In this document: piece by piece, positions 29,342-37,751 of the stretch
Numbering within the stretch: the stretch's first letter is position 1
Layout: the number at the start of each line of letters is the position of its first letter
NCBI RefSeq assembly: GCF_014237875.1
Contig: NZ_JACJVJ010000001.1
Span: forward strand, 360,501-424,500
DNA: 64,000 nt
Origin: Parasphingopyxis marina
GTDB taxonomy: Bacteria > Pseudomonadota > Alphaproteobacteria > Sphingomonadales > Sphingomonadaceae
Reading direction: 5' to 3'
Made by a program: the position numbers and the translations under genes
The notes under the pieces: generated by a model
What the model was told of the DNA's origin: nothing
The model's input: only the letters and a program-made list of their open reading frames with translations
The model's database searches: none

Positions 29342-29878
29342 ATGCGAAGACTGCGCGCCATCGCCGATATCCTCCTTGCGCTCGGCCTCATGGTCGCGCT
29401 GATACTCGCTGCCCGCTGGACTCGCGAAACCTTCGATCCACCCGAGCGGATGGGCGGCGCGGGTGAAGCGGTGCGCATTGTCGATGGCGACAGCCTGACG
29501 ATCGATGGGCGCGCGGCGCGGTTGATCGGGATCGATGCGCCGGAACTGCGCCAAAATTGCACCGGGGCGGACGGCGCGGCCTGGCCGTGCGGTCGCGAGG
29601 CGCAGGCCGCGCTGGGACGACTCGTGGGGTCCGGACCGATCACCTGCGAAAGCCGGGCGCAGGACCGCTATCGGCGGGCCCTGGTCCGCTGCCGAAATGG
29701 CGAGGATCGCGATATCGGAAAAGCCATGCTGCGCCAGGGCTGGGCGGTCGCGCTGCCGCGTTATGCGTCGCCCGGCTATGAGCTGGCGGAGAGTGCCGCC
29801 CAGGCGGCGGCGCGCGGCGTGTGGCGCGGCGATTTCACACGCCCCGCCGAGTGGCGTGCGGCCCAAAGCCGCGATTAG
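29342..29878 (+). CDS. Thermonuclease (SNase) family protein, membrane-anchored
   Basis: 178 residues. One N-terminal hydrophobic segment (about residues 8-24) is followed by an SNase fold: VRIVDGDSLTIDGRAARLIGIDAPEL has the conserved Asp and Arg, and ESRAQDRYRRALVRC carries the catalytic Arg region. Members cut DNA and RNA with Ca2+. The protein is exported or anchored facing the periplasm. No neighbour explains a specific role. Confidence 0.85.
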   Translation: MRRLRAIADILLALGLMVALILAARWTRETFDPPERMGGAGEAVRIVDGDSLTIDGRAARLIGIDAPELRQNCTGADGAAWPCGREAQAALGRLVGSGPITCESRAQDRYRRALVRCRNGEDRDIGKAMLRQGWAVALPRYASPGYELAESAAQAAARGVWRGDFTRPAEWRAAQSRD

Positions 29879-29952
29879 CCGAAAAACACGCCAATTCATG
29901 GCGCATTTCGCAGACTATTCGGCTGATAGAAAGCTGTCCGCGCTCCAGCTTT

Positions 29953-29977
29953 CGTTATAAGCATCTGATTTATAACG
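29953..29977. promoter_or_regulatory. Inverted repeat upstream of the sigma54-like promoter
   Basis: CGTTATAA (29953-29960) and TTATAACG (29970-29977) are perfect reverse complements with a 9-base spacer. The site lies about 14 bases upstream of the sigma54-like promoter and could bind an activator or repressor. Confidence 0.5.
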
Positions 29978-29989
29978 ATATCGAAAAAC

Positions 29990-30005
29990 TGGCACGACTG
30001 ATGCT
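29990..30005 (+). promoter_or_regulatory. Sigma54-type promoter ahead of a PspC gene
   Basis: TGGCACGACTGATGCT reads as the -24/-12 pattern: GG at 29991-29992, exactly 10 bases, GC at 30003-30004, and the TGGCACG half fully matches consensus. Transcription would start near 30016 and cover the 36-residue ORF and pspC. Phage-shock operons use sigma54 with PspF elsewhere. Confidence 0.65.
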
Positions 30006-30058
30006 TAATTGGAAATATACCGGGGAATGGTCTCCGGAAAGTTTCAGGAGCAAACACA

Positions 30059-30169
30059 ATGTCGATCAATTCCATTAACGTTCAGTCCGCCTTTTCCGTC
30101 CTCGCCGCGCTCGCCATCAGCGCCCTGTGCATCACCGCGGCCGTCGGTCCGGTTGTCCCGCTCGCCTAA
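30059..30169 (+). CDS. Small hydrophobic peptide (36 residues)
   Basis: Begins MSINSINVQSAFSVL with an AGGAG ribosome site 9 bases before the ATG. After ten polar residues it is hydrophobic to the end (one membrane helix or signal-like segment). It lies between the sigma54-like promoter and the PspC gene, so the two are probably induced together. Its role is unknown. Confidence 0.6.
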   Translation: MSINSINVQSAFSVLAALAISALCITAAVGPVVPLA

Positions 30170-30217
30170 GGCGCAGCGGGGCATCCGCCCCGGCCTTCAA
30201 CGGAGAAAAAGGAAATC

Positions 30218-30406
30218 ATGATGACCGAGCGTTTTGCCATCGATCGCAGCAACGCCAAATTGATGGGCGTCTGCGCCGGCTTCGCCAATTGGACGGGCTG
30301 GAATGTCCTCGCCGTGCGGCTGGGGCTGACGGCGCTGACGCTGTTCCTTCTCGGTCCGGTCGCCATTCTCGCTTATGTGCTGGTAGGCTGGGTTGCGCAG
30401 CCCTGA
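30218..30406 (+). CDS. PspC domain protein
   Basis: 62 residues. RSNAKLMGVCAGFANWTGWNVLAVRLGLTALT is the PspC signature, with one membrane helix after it (LFLLGPVAILAYVLVGW). PspC proteins take part in the envelope stress (phage shock) response. No pspA, pspB or pspF is in the window. The sigma54-like promoter and 36-residue ORF upstream suggest a stress-induced mini-operon. Confidence 0.85.
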   Translation: MMTERFAIDRSNAKLMGVCAGFANWTGWNVLAVRLGLTALTLFLLGPVAILAYVLVGWVAQP

Positions 30407-30480
30407 TCGCGACGATCCCCGAGACCATTCGAATTCGTTTCGCGGCCTAACGATAATTTTACCATCGGCTGTCAATAGGG

Positions 30481-30501
30481 CATGGTAGTCGGGATACCAT
30501 G
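30481..30501. promoter_or_regulatory. Inverted repeat upstream of a paralogue pair
   Basis: CATGGTA (30481-30487) and TACCATG (30495-30501) are perfect reverse complements with a 7-base spacer, 40 bases before the start at 30541. It may be an operator or mRNA hairpin. No copy is seen before the second paralogue. Confidence 0.35.
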
Positions 30502-30540
30502 TTCCGGCACGGGGATGGATGTCGAGGGGGACTTGCGCCG

Positions 30541-30945
30541 ATGTTTGATGAAATCCGCGCCATATATCGAGAGCTGGGCGATATCACGACGCAATTGGAT
30601 GCCGCTGCCAATTCGGACTCCGAGGAAAAGGCGCGCCATCTTGTAGGCCTGCGCCGCCGTTATGCCGAGCAGAGCGCTAAGGTTGCGACGATGGTCGAAG
30701 AGCAGGTATGCGCGCCGCTCACCGGCAAGCCCGAGGCGCAGGACGTGCTGCGGAAATATCGTGAACTGACGAATGAGGCGCGCAGCGCCATAGCCTATCA
30801 CCAGGCGAGCTGGCCGGCATCGATGCTCGGCACGAAGCCCGACGAATATCGCGAAGCGAGCAACAAGCTTACCGCGTTGCACAGCGCCCACCGTCAATGG
30901 GTCGTCGGCACCTTTTTGGCTGACGCCGAGCGCCTGATCGGCTGA
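30541..30945 (+). CDS. Unknown protein, paralogue A of a tandem pair
   Basis: 134 residues, soluble and mostly helical. It begins MFDEIRAIYRELGDITTQL and contains LVGLRRRYAEQSAKVATMVEEQ and ASWPASMLGTKPDEY. It is similar in length and motif order to the gene at 31060. No known domain recognised. The ATG at 30541 matches the paralogue start, whereas the in-frame codon 14 residues upstream does not. Confidence 0.7.
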   Translation: MFDEIRAIYRELGDITTQLDAAANSDSEEKARHLVGLRRRYAEQSAKVATMVEEQVCAPLTGKPEAQDVLRKYRELTNEARSAIAYHQASWPASMLGTKPDEYREASNKLTALHSAHRQWVVGTFLADAERLIG

Positions 30946-31059
30946 TCCCGCCGCGGGCGGGGCGCCAAGCCCGTTCCGATAGCCCATCCTTAATGTTTTA
31001 GCGGCAATGATGGCGGCTCATCGCCTCGCCGGACGGCGTGGAATAGTGGGGAAAGACAG

Positions 31060-31488
31060 ATGTTCGACGAAATCCGCACGCTGTTTACGGAAATGCTGGA
31101 TATCAACAACAGGACGGCCGAGCTCGCCCAGTCCGATGCGCCCGATCTGGCGCGAGAAATGCTGGGTCTGCGCAAACGTTATTCAGACCTTTCCTTCCGT
31201 GCCGCGGCGATGGTCGATACCGATATCTGTACAGCCTATGGCGACCACGAGCCGGCTCGCGAGACCATTCGCGAATATCGCCAGCGGAATGCGGATTTGC
31301 GCCGTGCGCTCGCCGACCACCATGCCAAATGGCCGACTTCGCTGATCGGCCAGGATCCCGAGGGCTATAACGAGGACGGGCGCAAGCTGTGTCTGCTGCA
31401 AACCGCAACCCTGGAATGGGTGCTCGCCGCCTTCCTCCCGGAAATGAGCCGGCTCGCGCAAACCCGGCCAAAGGCCGCGACAGGTTAG
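31060..31488 (+). CDS. Unknown protein, paralogue B of a tandem pair
   Basis: 142 residues, beginning MFDEIRTLFTEMLDINNRT. LGLRKRYSDLSFRAAAMVD, KWPTSLIGQDPEGYNEDGRKL and a final W-V-x-x-F segment line up with the gene at 30541 in order. The pair arose by local duplication and then diverged strongly. AGACAG precedes the start as a weak ribosome site. Function unknown. Confidence 0.7.
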   Translation: MFDEIRTLFTEMLDINNRTAELAQSDAPDLAREMLGLRKRYSDLSFRAAAMVDTDICTAYGDHEPARETIREYRQRNADLRRALADHHAKWPTSLIGQDPEGYNEDGRKLCLLQTATLEWVLAAFLPEMSRLAQTRPKAATG

Positions 31489-31605
31489 AGCCGCAGCGCC
31501 GCGACCAGCAATTCCGAAAACGCAATCACGATTGCCGAATAGGTTTGATCGCCGTCTGTCGATGGCAGTCTTGCCTTGGCGGCTATTTGTGCGGACAGTG
31601 CGGGC

Positions 31606-32319
31606 ATGGCGATGGCAGGCGAAGACGGCATCAAGCTGGAGAAAAGCTGGAAGGGGCCGCTCGCGGGCGAGTTCGCTGCGCCCTATATGGCTGAGCTTCG
31701 CGCCTTCCTTCTGGCCGAGCGGGCGAACGGCAAACGCATCTTCCCGGCCGGCTCGCTGTGGTTTCATGCGCTCGATGCGACGCCGCTGGATGAGGTTCGC
31801 GTCGTCATATTGGGCCAAGATCCCTATCATGGGCCTGGCCAGGCGCATGGCCTGTGTTTTAGCGTGCGCCCGGGCGTCCGTCCCCCGCCCAGCCTCGTCA
31901 ATATCTACAAGGAGATGGAGAGCGATCTCGGCATTGCCCGTGCGCGCCACGGCCATCTCGAACATTGGGCGAAACAGGGCGTCCTGCTGCTGAACTCGGT
32001 GCTGACGGTCGAACAGCATCAGGCGGCGTCGCATCGCGGCAAGGGATGGGAGCAGTTCACCGATGCAATCGTCCGCCTGGTAGCGGAGAAGGAGCAACCC
32101 GTCGTGTTCATGCTCTGGGGCAGCTATGCGCAGAAAAAGGCGGCGTTCGTGCAAAGCGTGGAGCAGGGCGGGCGCCATCTTGTGCTGAAAGCGCCTCACC
32201 CCTCGCCGCTTTCCGCCCATAACGGCTTTTTCGGCTGTCGGCATTTTTCGAAGGCGAACGCTTTTCTGGAAGAACAGGGCCGAGCGCCGATCGACTGGGC
32301 GTTACCGGCAGAGGCGTGA
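31606..32319 (+). CDS. ung: Uracil-DNA glycosylase
   Basis: About 237 residues. The catalytic motif [13 protein letters not shown] (Asp) and the C-terminal [14 protein letters not shown] (His) define family 1 UDG, which removes uracil from DNA. The uracil-binding LNSVLTV motif is also present. ATG 31606 or 31612 may be the start; both precede the family homology. Confidence 0.96.
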   Translation: MAMAGEDGIKLEKSWKGPLAGEFAAPYMAELRAFLLAERANGKRIFPAGSLWFHALDATPLDEVRVVILGQDPYHGPGQAHGLCFSVRPGVRPPPSLVNIYKEMESDLGIARARHGHLEHWAKQGVLLLNSVLTVEQHQAASHRGKGWEQFTDAIVRLVAEKEQPVVFMLWGSYAQKKAAFVQSVEQGGRHLVLKAPHPSPLSAHNGFFGCRHFSKANAFLEEQGRAPIDWALPAEA

Positions 32320-32415
32320 CCCACCGGCTGGGATTCGGACCCGAAATAAACTATACTCGCCATCGCAATCCGGCCTCCAGAAGCCGGAGCCTCATCGAGC
32401 CGGGTCGTCGGGAGA

Positions 32416-33483
32416 ATGCGCATGCCGACCATACTCGGAAATATCGAACTCTATACCGGCCCCCAGGAACTCGGCGGCGCGGATTCGCTGATCGATCCGA
32501 TCGTCGACTTCATCAATCAGGCCGGTCATCGCCAGAAGTTGATGATCGCCGTGCAGGAGATCGACAATCAGCGGATCGCCGAGGCGATCATCGAAGCGCG
32601 CATCCGCGGCGCGACGATCGACCTTGTCATCGAACAGAGCTATCTGCTGAACACGAGGCGGCCCAAGCTGCTGGAGGAAGTCTGGGAGGCGGTCGGCGAA
32701 CGGGAGATCAACCGGACATTGTTCGCCGCCATCCTGCGTTCGACGACCGATGTGAAGGTCGATTTCAATCCGGCGATATTCCACCAGAAATTCATGGTGC
32801 TCGGCAATTCGGTGCTGACCGGATCGACCAATTTCACCGACACCGGGGTGACGCGAAACCTGAACCATGTCCTGATCGTGCATGACGCATCGGTCGCCAA
32901 CGCCTTCAAGCGGGAATTCGCCGAAATCCGCCTTGGCCGTTTCGGGAAGGAGAGCATCGGCCACAAGGAAAAGCCGCGCGAGGTAACGGTGTCGGGCATC
33001 CGGGTAAAACCGCTCTTCGCCCCCGATCATGGCCCCGAAATGGAAATCATGAAGCAGATCCTGAAAGCCAAGGATCGCATCGACTTTGCCTGTTTCACTT
33101 TCGCCCAGTCGTCGGGGATAGACGATGCGCTGATCGCCGCGCACGATCGCGGGGTCAAGGTGCGCGGCGTGCTCGACAAGCGGCAGGCCAACCAGAAATG
33201 GGCGGCGAAATCGACGCTCCAGGATGCCGGCATCGATCTCAAGATTGCAGGCAATTCGGGGCCGCTCGGCAAGGTGCACCACAAGATGATGGCGATTGAC
33301 GACCAGCTCTCCATCTATGGCAGCTTCAACTATACCGGCCCGGCCAACCTCCTGAACGACGAGAATATCGTGATCGTCGGCGATCTCGAAGAAACCGCCA
33401 CCGCCGCGAAGAAGAAGCAGGGCAAGATCGCGGTGGCCGCGCGCGAAGAGATCGACCGGATCATCACGGCCTTCGGCGAATAG
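32416..33483 (+). CDS. Phospholipase D-like protein with one degenerate HKD motif
   Basis: 355 residues with two PLD repeats. The second motif HHKMMAIDDQLSIYGSFNYT is a complete HxKxxxxD. In the first (FHQKFMVLGNSVLTGSTNFT), His and Lys are kept but the Asp position is Gly. Such two-repeat proteins act on phosphodiesters (lipids or DNA). Glycine in the first motif may weaken activity. There is no signal peptide, so it is cytosolic. Confidence 0.85.
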   Translation: MRMPTILGNIELYTGPQELGGADSLIDPIVDFINQAGHRQKLMIAVQEIDNQRIAEAIIEARIRGATIDLVIEQSYLLNTRRPKLLEEVWEAVGEREINRTLFAAILRSTTDVKVDFNPAIFHQKFMVLGNSVLTGSTNFTDTGVTRNLNHVLIVHDASVANAFKREFAEIRLGRFGKESIGHKEKPREVTVSGIRVKPLFAPDHGPEMEIMKQILKAKDRIDFACFTFAQSSGIDDALIAAHDRGVKVRGVLDKRQANQKWAAKSTLQDAGIDLKIAGNSGPLGKVHHKMMAIDDQLSIYGSFNYTGPANLLNDENIVIVGDLEETATAAKKKQGKIAVAAREEIDRIITAFGE

Positions 33484-33515
33484 GTGGCCGTTCCCGCGAT
33501 CGTTAGCGCCCGCCG

Positions 33516-34130
33516 CTACCGGGTCTCGAGCAGGAACCAGAAGGCGACGCCGGCAAGCAGGACCGCGAAGGTCCGCCGCGCGAGCCGCTGGCGGCCGGGG
33601 TCGGACAGCTGACGCTGGGCGGTTCCCGCCAGGGCGACGATGGTAAGATGGATGGCGGTTGCCAGCACGACGTACAGAATGGTGAGAAGGGCGGTTTGCG
33701 GGGCGATGGCGCGCGTCGGATCGATAAAGCCCGGCAGGATGGCGATGAAGAATATCCCGGCCTTGGGATTGAGCAGGTTGACGATCAGCCCCCGCCGGAA
33801 ATGGCGCGCCGCGCTTTGCCGATGGTTGGCGCGGCTCGGCGAGAGTTCGGTCGCACTGGTCCAGGCTTCATAGGCGAGCCACAGCAGATAGGCGACGCCG
33901 CCCCAGCGCAACAGCGCGAAGGCGAGCGGCGAGGCGGCGAGCAGCGCGGCCAGGCCGAAGGCAGCGGCCAGCCCTACGATCGCCAGCCCCAATGCAATGC
34001 CGGCGGTTGCCGATAGCCCCTCGCGTCGGCCCTCGACAGCCGAAACCAGCGCCAGATAGCCCATATTGGGTCCCGGGGTCAGTTCGATGACGAGCGCCGT
34101 CAGCAGAAAGGCGGCAACGAGTCCGGTCAC
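33516..34130 (-). CDS. LysE family translocator
   Basis: 204 residues with six hydrophobic segments. The start LLTALVIELTPGPNMGYLAL is the LysE/RhtB signature, and NLLNPKAGIFFIAILPGFID in the second half fits. Members export amino acids across the inner membrane. The substrate is unknown. It diverges from the gene at 34300. Confidence 0.85.
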   Translation of the reverse strand: MTGLVAAFLLTALVIELTPGPNMGYLALVSAVEGRREGLSATAGIALGLAIVGLAAAFGLAALLAASPLAFALLRWGGVAYLLWLAYEAWTSATELSPSRANHRQSAARHFRRGLIVNLLNPKAGIFFIAILPGFIDPTRAIAPQTALLTILYVVLATAIHLTIVALAGTAQRQLSDPGRQRLARRTFAVLLAGVAFWFLLETR

Positions 34131-34299
34131 GCTTTATCGACCCTCCATGTGGCTGCCTGCCTATGTGCAAGCCGCGTCATGGTTCTGACCATGCCATGAT
34201 TGGGCGCCGGCGCGACAGTCCTGTGTTCCTCTGCTCGCAGCTGGATGGGAGGAAAGCGCGATACTGGCCCGCTTCCTGAGGATGCGATAAGGCTTGGCC

Positions 34300-34932
34300 A
34301 TGCAACCGATGCTTGCCCGATCGACCGCCTTCGTCACGGCGCTTCTGATTTGGGCGGCGCTCGGCATACAGCTTGCGATTCTGATCCGGCAATTCGCCGA
34401 TCAAGACCTTGGGTTGGCCGCGGCGGTCTGGCGCTTCTCAGGCTTCTTCACCATCCTCACCAATATGGCAGTCGCGATCGTCGCCTCGGCGATGGCGCTG
34501 CGGCCGGAGAGCCGGCTCGCCGGTCCGCGTCTCCGGCTCGCGGTCGCCGTGTCCATCGCGCTCGTCGGCATCGTCTATTCGCTGGCGCTGCGAAGCGTCT
34601 GGAATCCGCAGGGCTGGCAGGCTGTGGTGGATCATGCGCTGCACGACGCTTCGCCGTTGCTCTTCCTGCTCGCATGGGCCTTGTTCCCCCATGGCCGGCT
34701 GGGCTGGCGCGATGCGATATGGGGGATCGTCTTCCCGCTCGCTTATGTCTGCTATGCGATGGCGCGCGGCGCGGCGGATGGCTGGTATGCCTATTGGTTT
34801 CTCGATCCGGCGGCGCTTCCGGCCGGAGACTTCGTCCGCAACATCGCCCTTCTGCTGGCCGGCTTTGCGGCGGCTTCGCTGCTGCTGATCGCGATCGACA
34901 GGATATTTGCGAAACGAGTAGCGGCGATATGA
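34300..34932 (+). CDS. Pr6Pr family membrane protein
   Basis: 210 residues with six membrane segments. RFSGFFTILTNMAVAIVASAMAL, DHALHDASPLLFLLAWALFP and the WGIVFPLAYVCYAMARG stretch are typical of the Pr6Pr (FAR-17a/AIG1-like) family, whose biochemical role is not established. It overlaps the VOC gene by 4 bp (ATGA). Confidence 0.8.
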   Translation: MQPMLARSTAFVTALLIWAALGIQLAILIRQFADQDLGLAAAVWRFSGFFTILTNMAVAIVASAMALRPESRLAGPRLRLAVAVSIALVGIVYSLALRSVWNPQGWQAVVDHALHDASPLLFLLAWALFPHGRLGWRDAIWGIVFPLAYVCYAMARGAADGWYAYWFLDPAALPAGDFVRNIALLLAGFAAASLLLIAIDRIFAKRVAAI

Positions 34933-35357
34933 CCGAACAACTCCGAGGCGGATTCCACCATATCGACCTTTCCGTTTCGGATGTCGCGGCATCGAAGGCG
35001 GTTTATGGCCCGATCCTCGAATTTCTCGGCTATCGGCAGGTGACCGATAAGCCGCATCAATGCGAATGGGATCTCGGCCCCGAAGGCCGGGGCGCTTCGC
35101 TCGGCATCAAGGCCTGCGCGCCGGAAGAGGCGGGCCATGCGCATCGCCGCTATGCCCCCGGTCTCCACCATCTTGCCTGGCGCGCGGAGAGCCGCGCGGA
35201 TGTCGACCGGTTCCACGCGATGCTGGTCGAGCGCGGTGTCCCCATACTCGATCCCCCCGCGCACTATCCCGAATATTCGGGCGACTATTATGCCGTCTTC
35301 TTCGAGGATCCCGACGGTATCAAGCTTGAGCTGGTCTATGCGCCCGGCTGGATTTGA
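34929..35357 (+). CDS. VOC (glyoxalase/bleomycin resistance) family protein
   Basis: 142 residues. HHIDLSVSDVAASKAVYGPILEFLG is the usual opening with the metal His. LHHLAWRAESRADVDRF supplies a second motif, and VFFEDPDGIKLELVY gives the final Glu. Such proteins use a metal to act on small molecules, but the substrate cannot be told. It overlaps the Pr6Pr gene by 4 bp. The longer open frame upstream overlaps that gene. Confidence 0.85.
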   Translation: MTEQLRGGFHHIDLSVSDVAASKAVYGPILEFLGYRQVTDKPHQCEWDLGPEGRGASLGIKACAPEEAGHAHRRYAPGLHHLAWRAESRADVDRFHAMLVERGVPILDPPAHYPEYSGDYYAVFFEDPDGIKLELVYAPGWI

Positions 35358-35360
35358 CGG

Positions 35361-36047
35361 CTATCGATCCACTTCCGCCAGCAACAGCCGGGTCAACCCT
35401 TCGGGATCGTCGAGCATCACGATATGCCCGGTAGCGATCTCATGGACGCGCCACTGGGGCGCGTCTTTCACGGTTTCGTAAAACTGGGTGAAGATCGTCG
35501 GCGCGTCGCGGGTTGCGTAGATATAGGTGCGGTTTTTCACCTGTGCTTCTTTGCCGGTGAAATGCACGGGCTCCAGCAAGGTCAGCAGCGGGTGACGGTT
35601 CATGGTGCGCAGCGGCTTCACGCCCGGCGGCATCGGGAGCGGAGCGACGAACCCGGGCTCGTCCTTCTGCGCATCGATATAATGTTTGCGCGCCGCTTCG
35701 TCGGCGATGTCCCACAGCGCCTCGCCATCGCCGGGCAGGAAAGCATCGAGATAGACGAGCGACCGGATCTTCGCGCCGATCTTCGTCGCCACGCCGGTAA
35801 CGACCATGCCGCCATAGCTGTGGCCGACAAGCACGATGTCGTCGAGATCTTCGCTCTCGATCATTCCGAGGACATCGGCCACATGGGTCGAGAGCGTAAT
35901 CGCCGGCGAGGCGAGATGCGCGCGATCGCCCAGCCCGGTCATCGTCGGCACGTGCACCTCGTGCCCCGCCGCGCGCAGTTTCGCCGCGACCTCCCTATAG
36001 CCCCAGCCGCCGCTCCACGCGCCGTGCACCAGCACAAAAACTGCCAT
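35361..36047 (-). CDS. Alpha/beta-hydrolase
   Basis: 228 residues. The opening VFVLVHGAWSGGWGYREVAAKL has the HG oxyanion motif. The nucleophile elbow is VGHSYGGMVVTG (Ser in GHSYG). The C-terminal catalytic His is in EIATGHIVMLDDPEGL. It resembles salicylate esterase/hydroxynitrile-lyase-type hydrolases. The substrate is unknown. ATG 36047 (MAVFVLVHG) is better than an ATG seven codons upstream. Confidence 0.85.
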   Translation of the reverse strand: MAVFVLVHGAWSGGWGYREVAAKLRAAGHEVHVPTMTGLGDRAHLASPAITLSTHVADVLGMIESEDLDDIVLVGHSYGGMVVTGVATKIGAKIRSLVYLDAFLPGDGEALWDIADEAARKHYIDAQKDEPGFVAPLPMPPGVKPLRTMNRHPLLTLLEPVHFTGKEAQVKNRTYIYATRDAPTIFTQFYETVKDAPQWRVHEIATGHIVMLDDPEGLTRLLLAEVDR

Positions 36048-36180
36048 CGCCTGTCCTCTCCGCTTCACTTTGTATGTCTTGCATAAGATGGCCGCACGCC
36101 TTGCGCTACATTTTCATCGGCTAACCTTTGGGTAACCCTGTTTCGCTACGGTTCGCCGCTTACCGGCACGGATATCCCGC

Positions 36181-36771
36181 ATGGAATTTCTTTCGACCTT
36201 TAGCGCGCCTTACGCTTCGATCGCCGCTGCGCTGCTTGCCCTTGGCCTGGCGGCGATTGTGTCTGTGCGAGACCGGCGCGGGAATAGACGGCGCGCTTTG
36301 ACGGAGGGGGATTTTGGCGAACAGGGCTTTCGCCTGAAGCCCATGCCCGGCGGCAAGGTTGTTGCGGTACCCGCCTTTGGCCCGTCCGAGCAGCTGAACG
36401 CCGTGATCGAGGCGCGCTTCGGCAGGAAAAGGCTTTTCGGCAAAGAGGATGCCATCGCTCTGGGAGCCGCCGAAGCGGCGCTTCGCGAGATCGGCCTTCC
36501 CTGGCGCGCCGTGGCGCGGGTGGCGGTCGGCAATATCCTCACATGCGGAGATCCGCGCGCTCTTGCCGCGGTCGAGATGAAACATCTTGCCGTCCTGCTC
36601 GTCACCCCGGCCGGAGACCCGGTTGCGGTCATCGATAGCGGTTGCGACGCGGCGGTGCGCGAAGCGTTGCGCCGGGCCGGGATCGCGCTGATCGGCGACG
36701 ACGCTGCCGACCTTCGCCGCGAATTGTCAGGGCTTTCACGGCGCAAGCCGTTTATCGCCGCCTCCGCCTGA
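36181..36771 (+). CDS. Hypothetical membrane-anchored protein
   Basis: 196 residues. One N-terminal membrane helix (about residues 10-28) is followed by a basic stretch and a soluble domain containing KRLFGKEDAIALGAAEAALREIG and PVAVIDSGCDAAVREALRRAGIAL. The last part is reminiscent of DUF2726-like nuclease-fold proteins, but key residues cannot be confirmed. It is a single-gene unit with AT-rich sequence upstream. Confidence 0.6.
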   Translation: MEFLSTFSAPYASIAAALLALGLAAIVSVRDRRGNRRRALTEGDFGEQGFRLKPMPGGKVVAVPAFGPSEQLNAVIEARFGRKRLFGKEDAIALGAAEAALREIGLPWRAVARVAVGNILTCGDPRALAAVEMKHLAVLLVTPAGDPVAVIDSGCDAAVREALRRAGIALIGDDAADLRRELSGLSRRKPFIAASA

Positions 36772-36860
36772 CAGGCAGCAGCGGATCGATTTTGCGCGCT
36801 TTTGCGGACCGGAACGCCTAGCATTCCGGGCACGGGTCTTTCGCCCGGCAGGAGAAGATC

Positions 36861-36992
36861 ATGGCCAAGGGTCAGAAAAAATCGAACAAGGAAATCCGCA
36901 AACCCAAGGCGGAAAAGGCAAAAAAGACCAACGCCTCCAATCCTTCGCAAAAGCCGGGCGTCGTTTCCGGGCTCGAGCATATGAAGAAATAG
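36861..36992 (+). CDS. Small basic protein (43 residues)
   Basis: Very Lys-rich: MAKGQKKSNKEIRKPKAEKAKK, then SGLEHMKK at the end. It has GGCAGGAGAA 5 bases upstream. Similar short Lys-rich proteins, often annotated hypothetical, recur in alphaproteobacteria. It is likely to bind nucleic acid, but that is inference. Confidence 0.65.
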   Translation: MAKGQKKSNKEIRKPKAEKAKKTNASNPSQKPGVVSGLEHMKK

Positions 36993-37010
36993 GCACGGGA
37001 GGTTCGGCGG

Positions 37011-37331
37011 ATGGCCCATGATGGCGACGCGGATGCCTATGTCTATGACGAGGCTAGCGGTGAATGGATCAGCCCGGAACAGGCCGCCGCGGGCGGCGAC
37101 GCCGGGGACTCACCGGGCCTGGATGTGCGCGATGCAAACGGCACGCCGCTTGCCGATGGCGACAGCGTCGTCCTCGTCAAGGATCTCAAGGTCAAGGGTG
37201 CGGGGCAGACGCTGAAGCGCGGCACCGTCGTCAAGACGATCCGCCTGACCGCCGATCCTGAAGAGATCGATTGCCGTACCGAGGGCATCTAGGGCCTCGT
37301 CCTGCGCACCGAGTTCGTCAAGAAGCGGTAG
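37011..37331 (+). pseudogene. PhnA-type protein interrupted by an amber codon
   Basis: The frame reads YVYDEASGEWISPE, DGDSVVLVKDLKVKGAGQTLKRGTVVK and EEIDCRTEGI, the known PhnA domain, then a TAG at 37290-37292. The same frame then continues with GLVLRTEFVKKR and stops at 37329-37331. The usual sequence there is GI-K-GLVLRTEFVKK, so a Lys codon (AAG) became TAG. The protein is truncated by 13 residues unless the codon is read through. Function of the family in bacteria is unclear. Confidence 0.75.
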
Positions 37332-37336
37332 CCGCC

Positions 37337-37741
37337 GTGGACGATAACGAAGCGATGATGGCTGGGCTCGCAGCGGTCGGCGAAGCGGGCGTCGATATCG
37401 TGCCGGCCCTGTTCGATCGCTTCTTCGCGCGCTTCCCCGAAACCCGTGAGCTGTTCCTCAGCCTGGAAGCGGCAACCGGGCGGATGACCAACGAGACGCT
37501 GGAGGCGATGATCGGCCTCGCGACCGACGAATATTGGGTCGAAACGACCGTCATCAATTTCGTCGATCTCCATCGCAATTATGGCGCAATCCCGATGGCG
37601 CAATATGCCGCCTTTATCGACATGACCGTCAACGCGCTGGCCGAAGCGGCGGGCACGGGATGGAGCGCGCAGGCCGGTGCCGCATGGCGGCGGCAGGCCG
37701 AGCGGCTGAAGGCGATGGTCGAAGAGGCCACCGCTTTTTGA
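37337..37741 (+). CDS. Globin-like protein
   Basis: 134 residues from a GTG at 37337. It starts VDDNEAMMAGLAAVG and has LFDRFFARFPETRELF, then VDLHRNYGAIPMAQYAAFID, where His aligns with the proximal F8 histidine of single-domain globins. The fold pattern of alternating helices fits bacterial hemoglobins, which bind O2 or NO. It follows the PhnA remnant with a 5-bp gap. The heme role is inferred only. Confidence 0.7.
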   Translation: MDDNEAMMAGLAAVGEAGVDIVPALFDRFFARFPETRELFLSLEAATGRMTNETLEAMIGLATDEYWVETTVINFVDLHRNYGAIPMAQYAAFIDMTVNALAEAAGTGWSAQAGAAWRRQAERLKAMVEEATAF

Positions 37742-37751
37742 ACGGTTGCGC

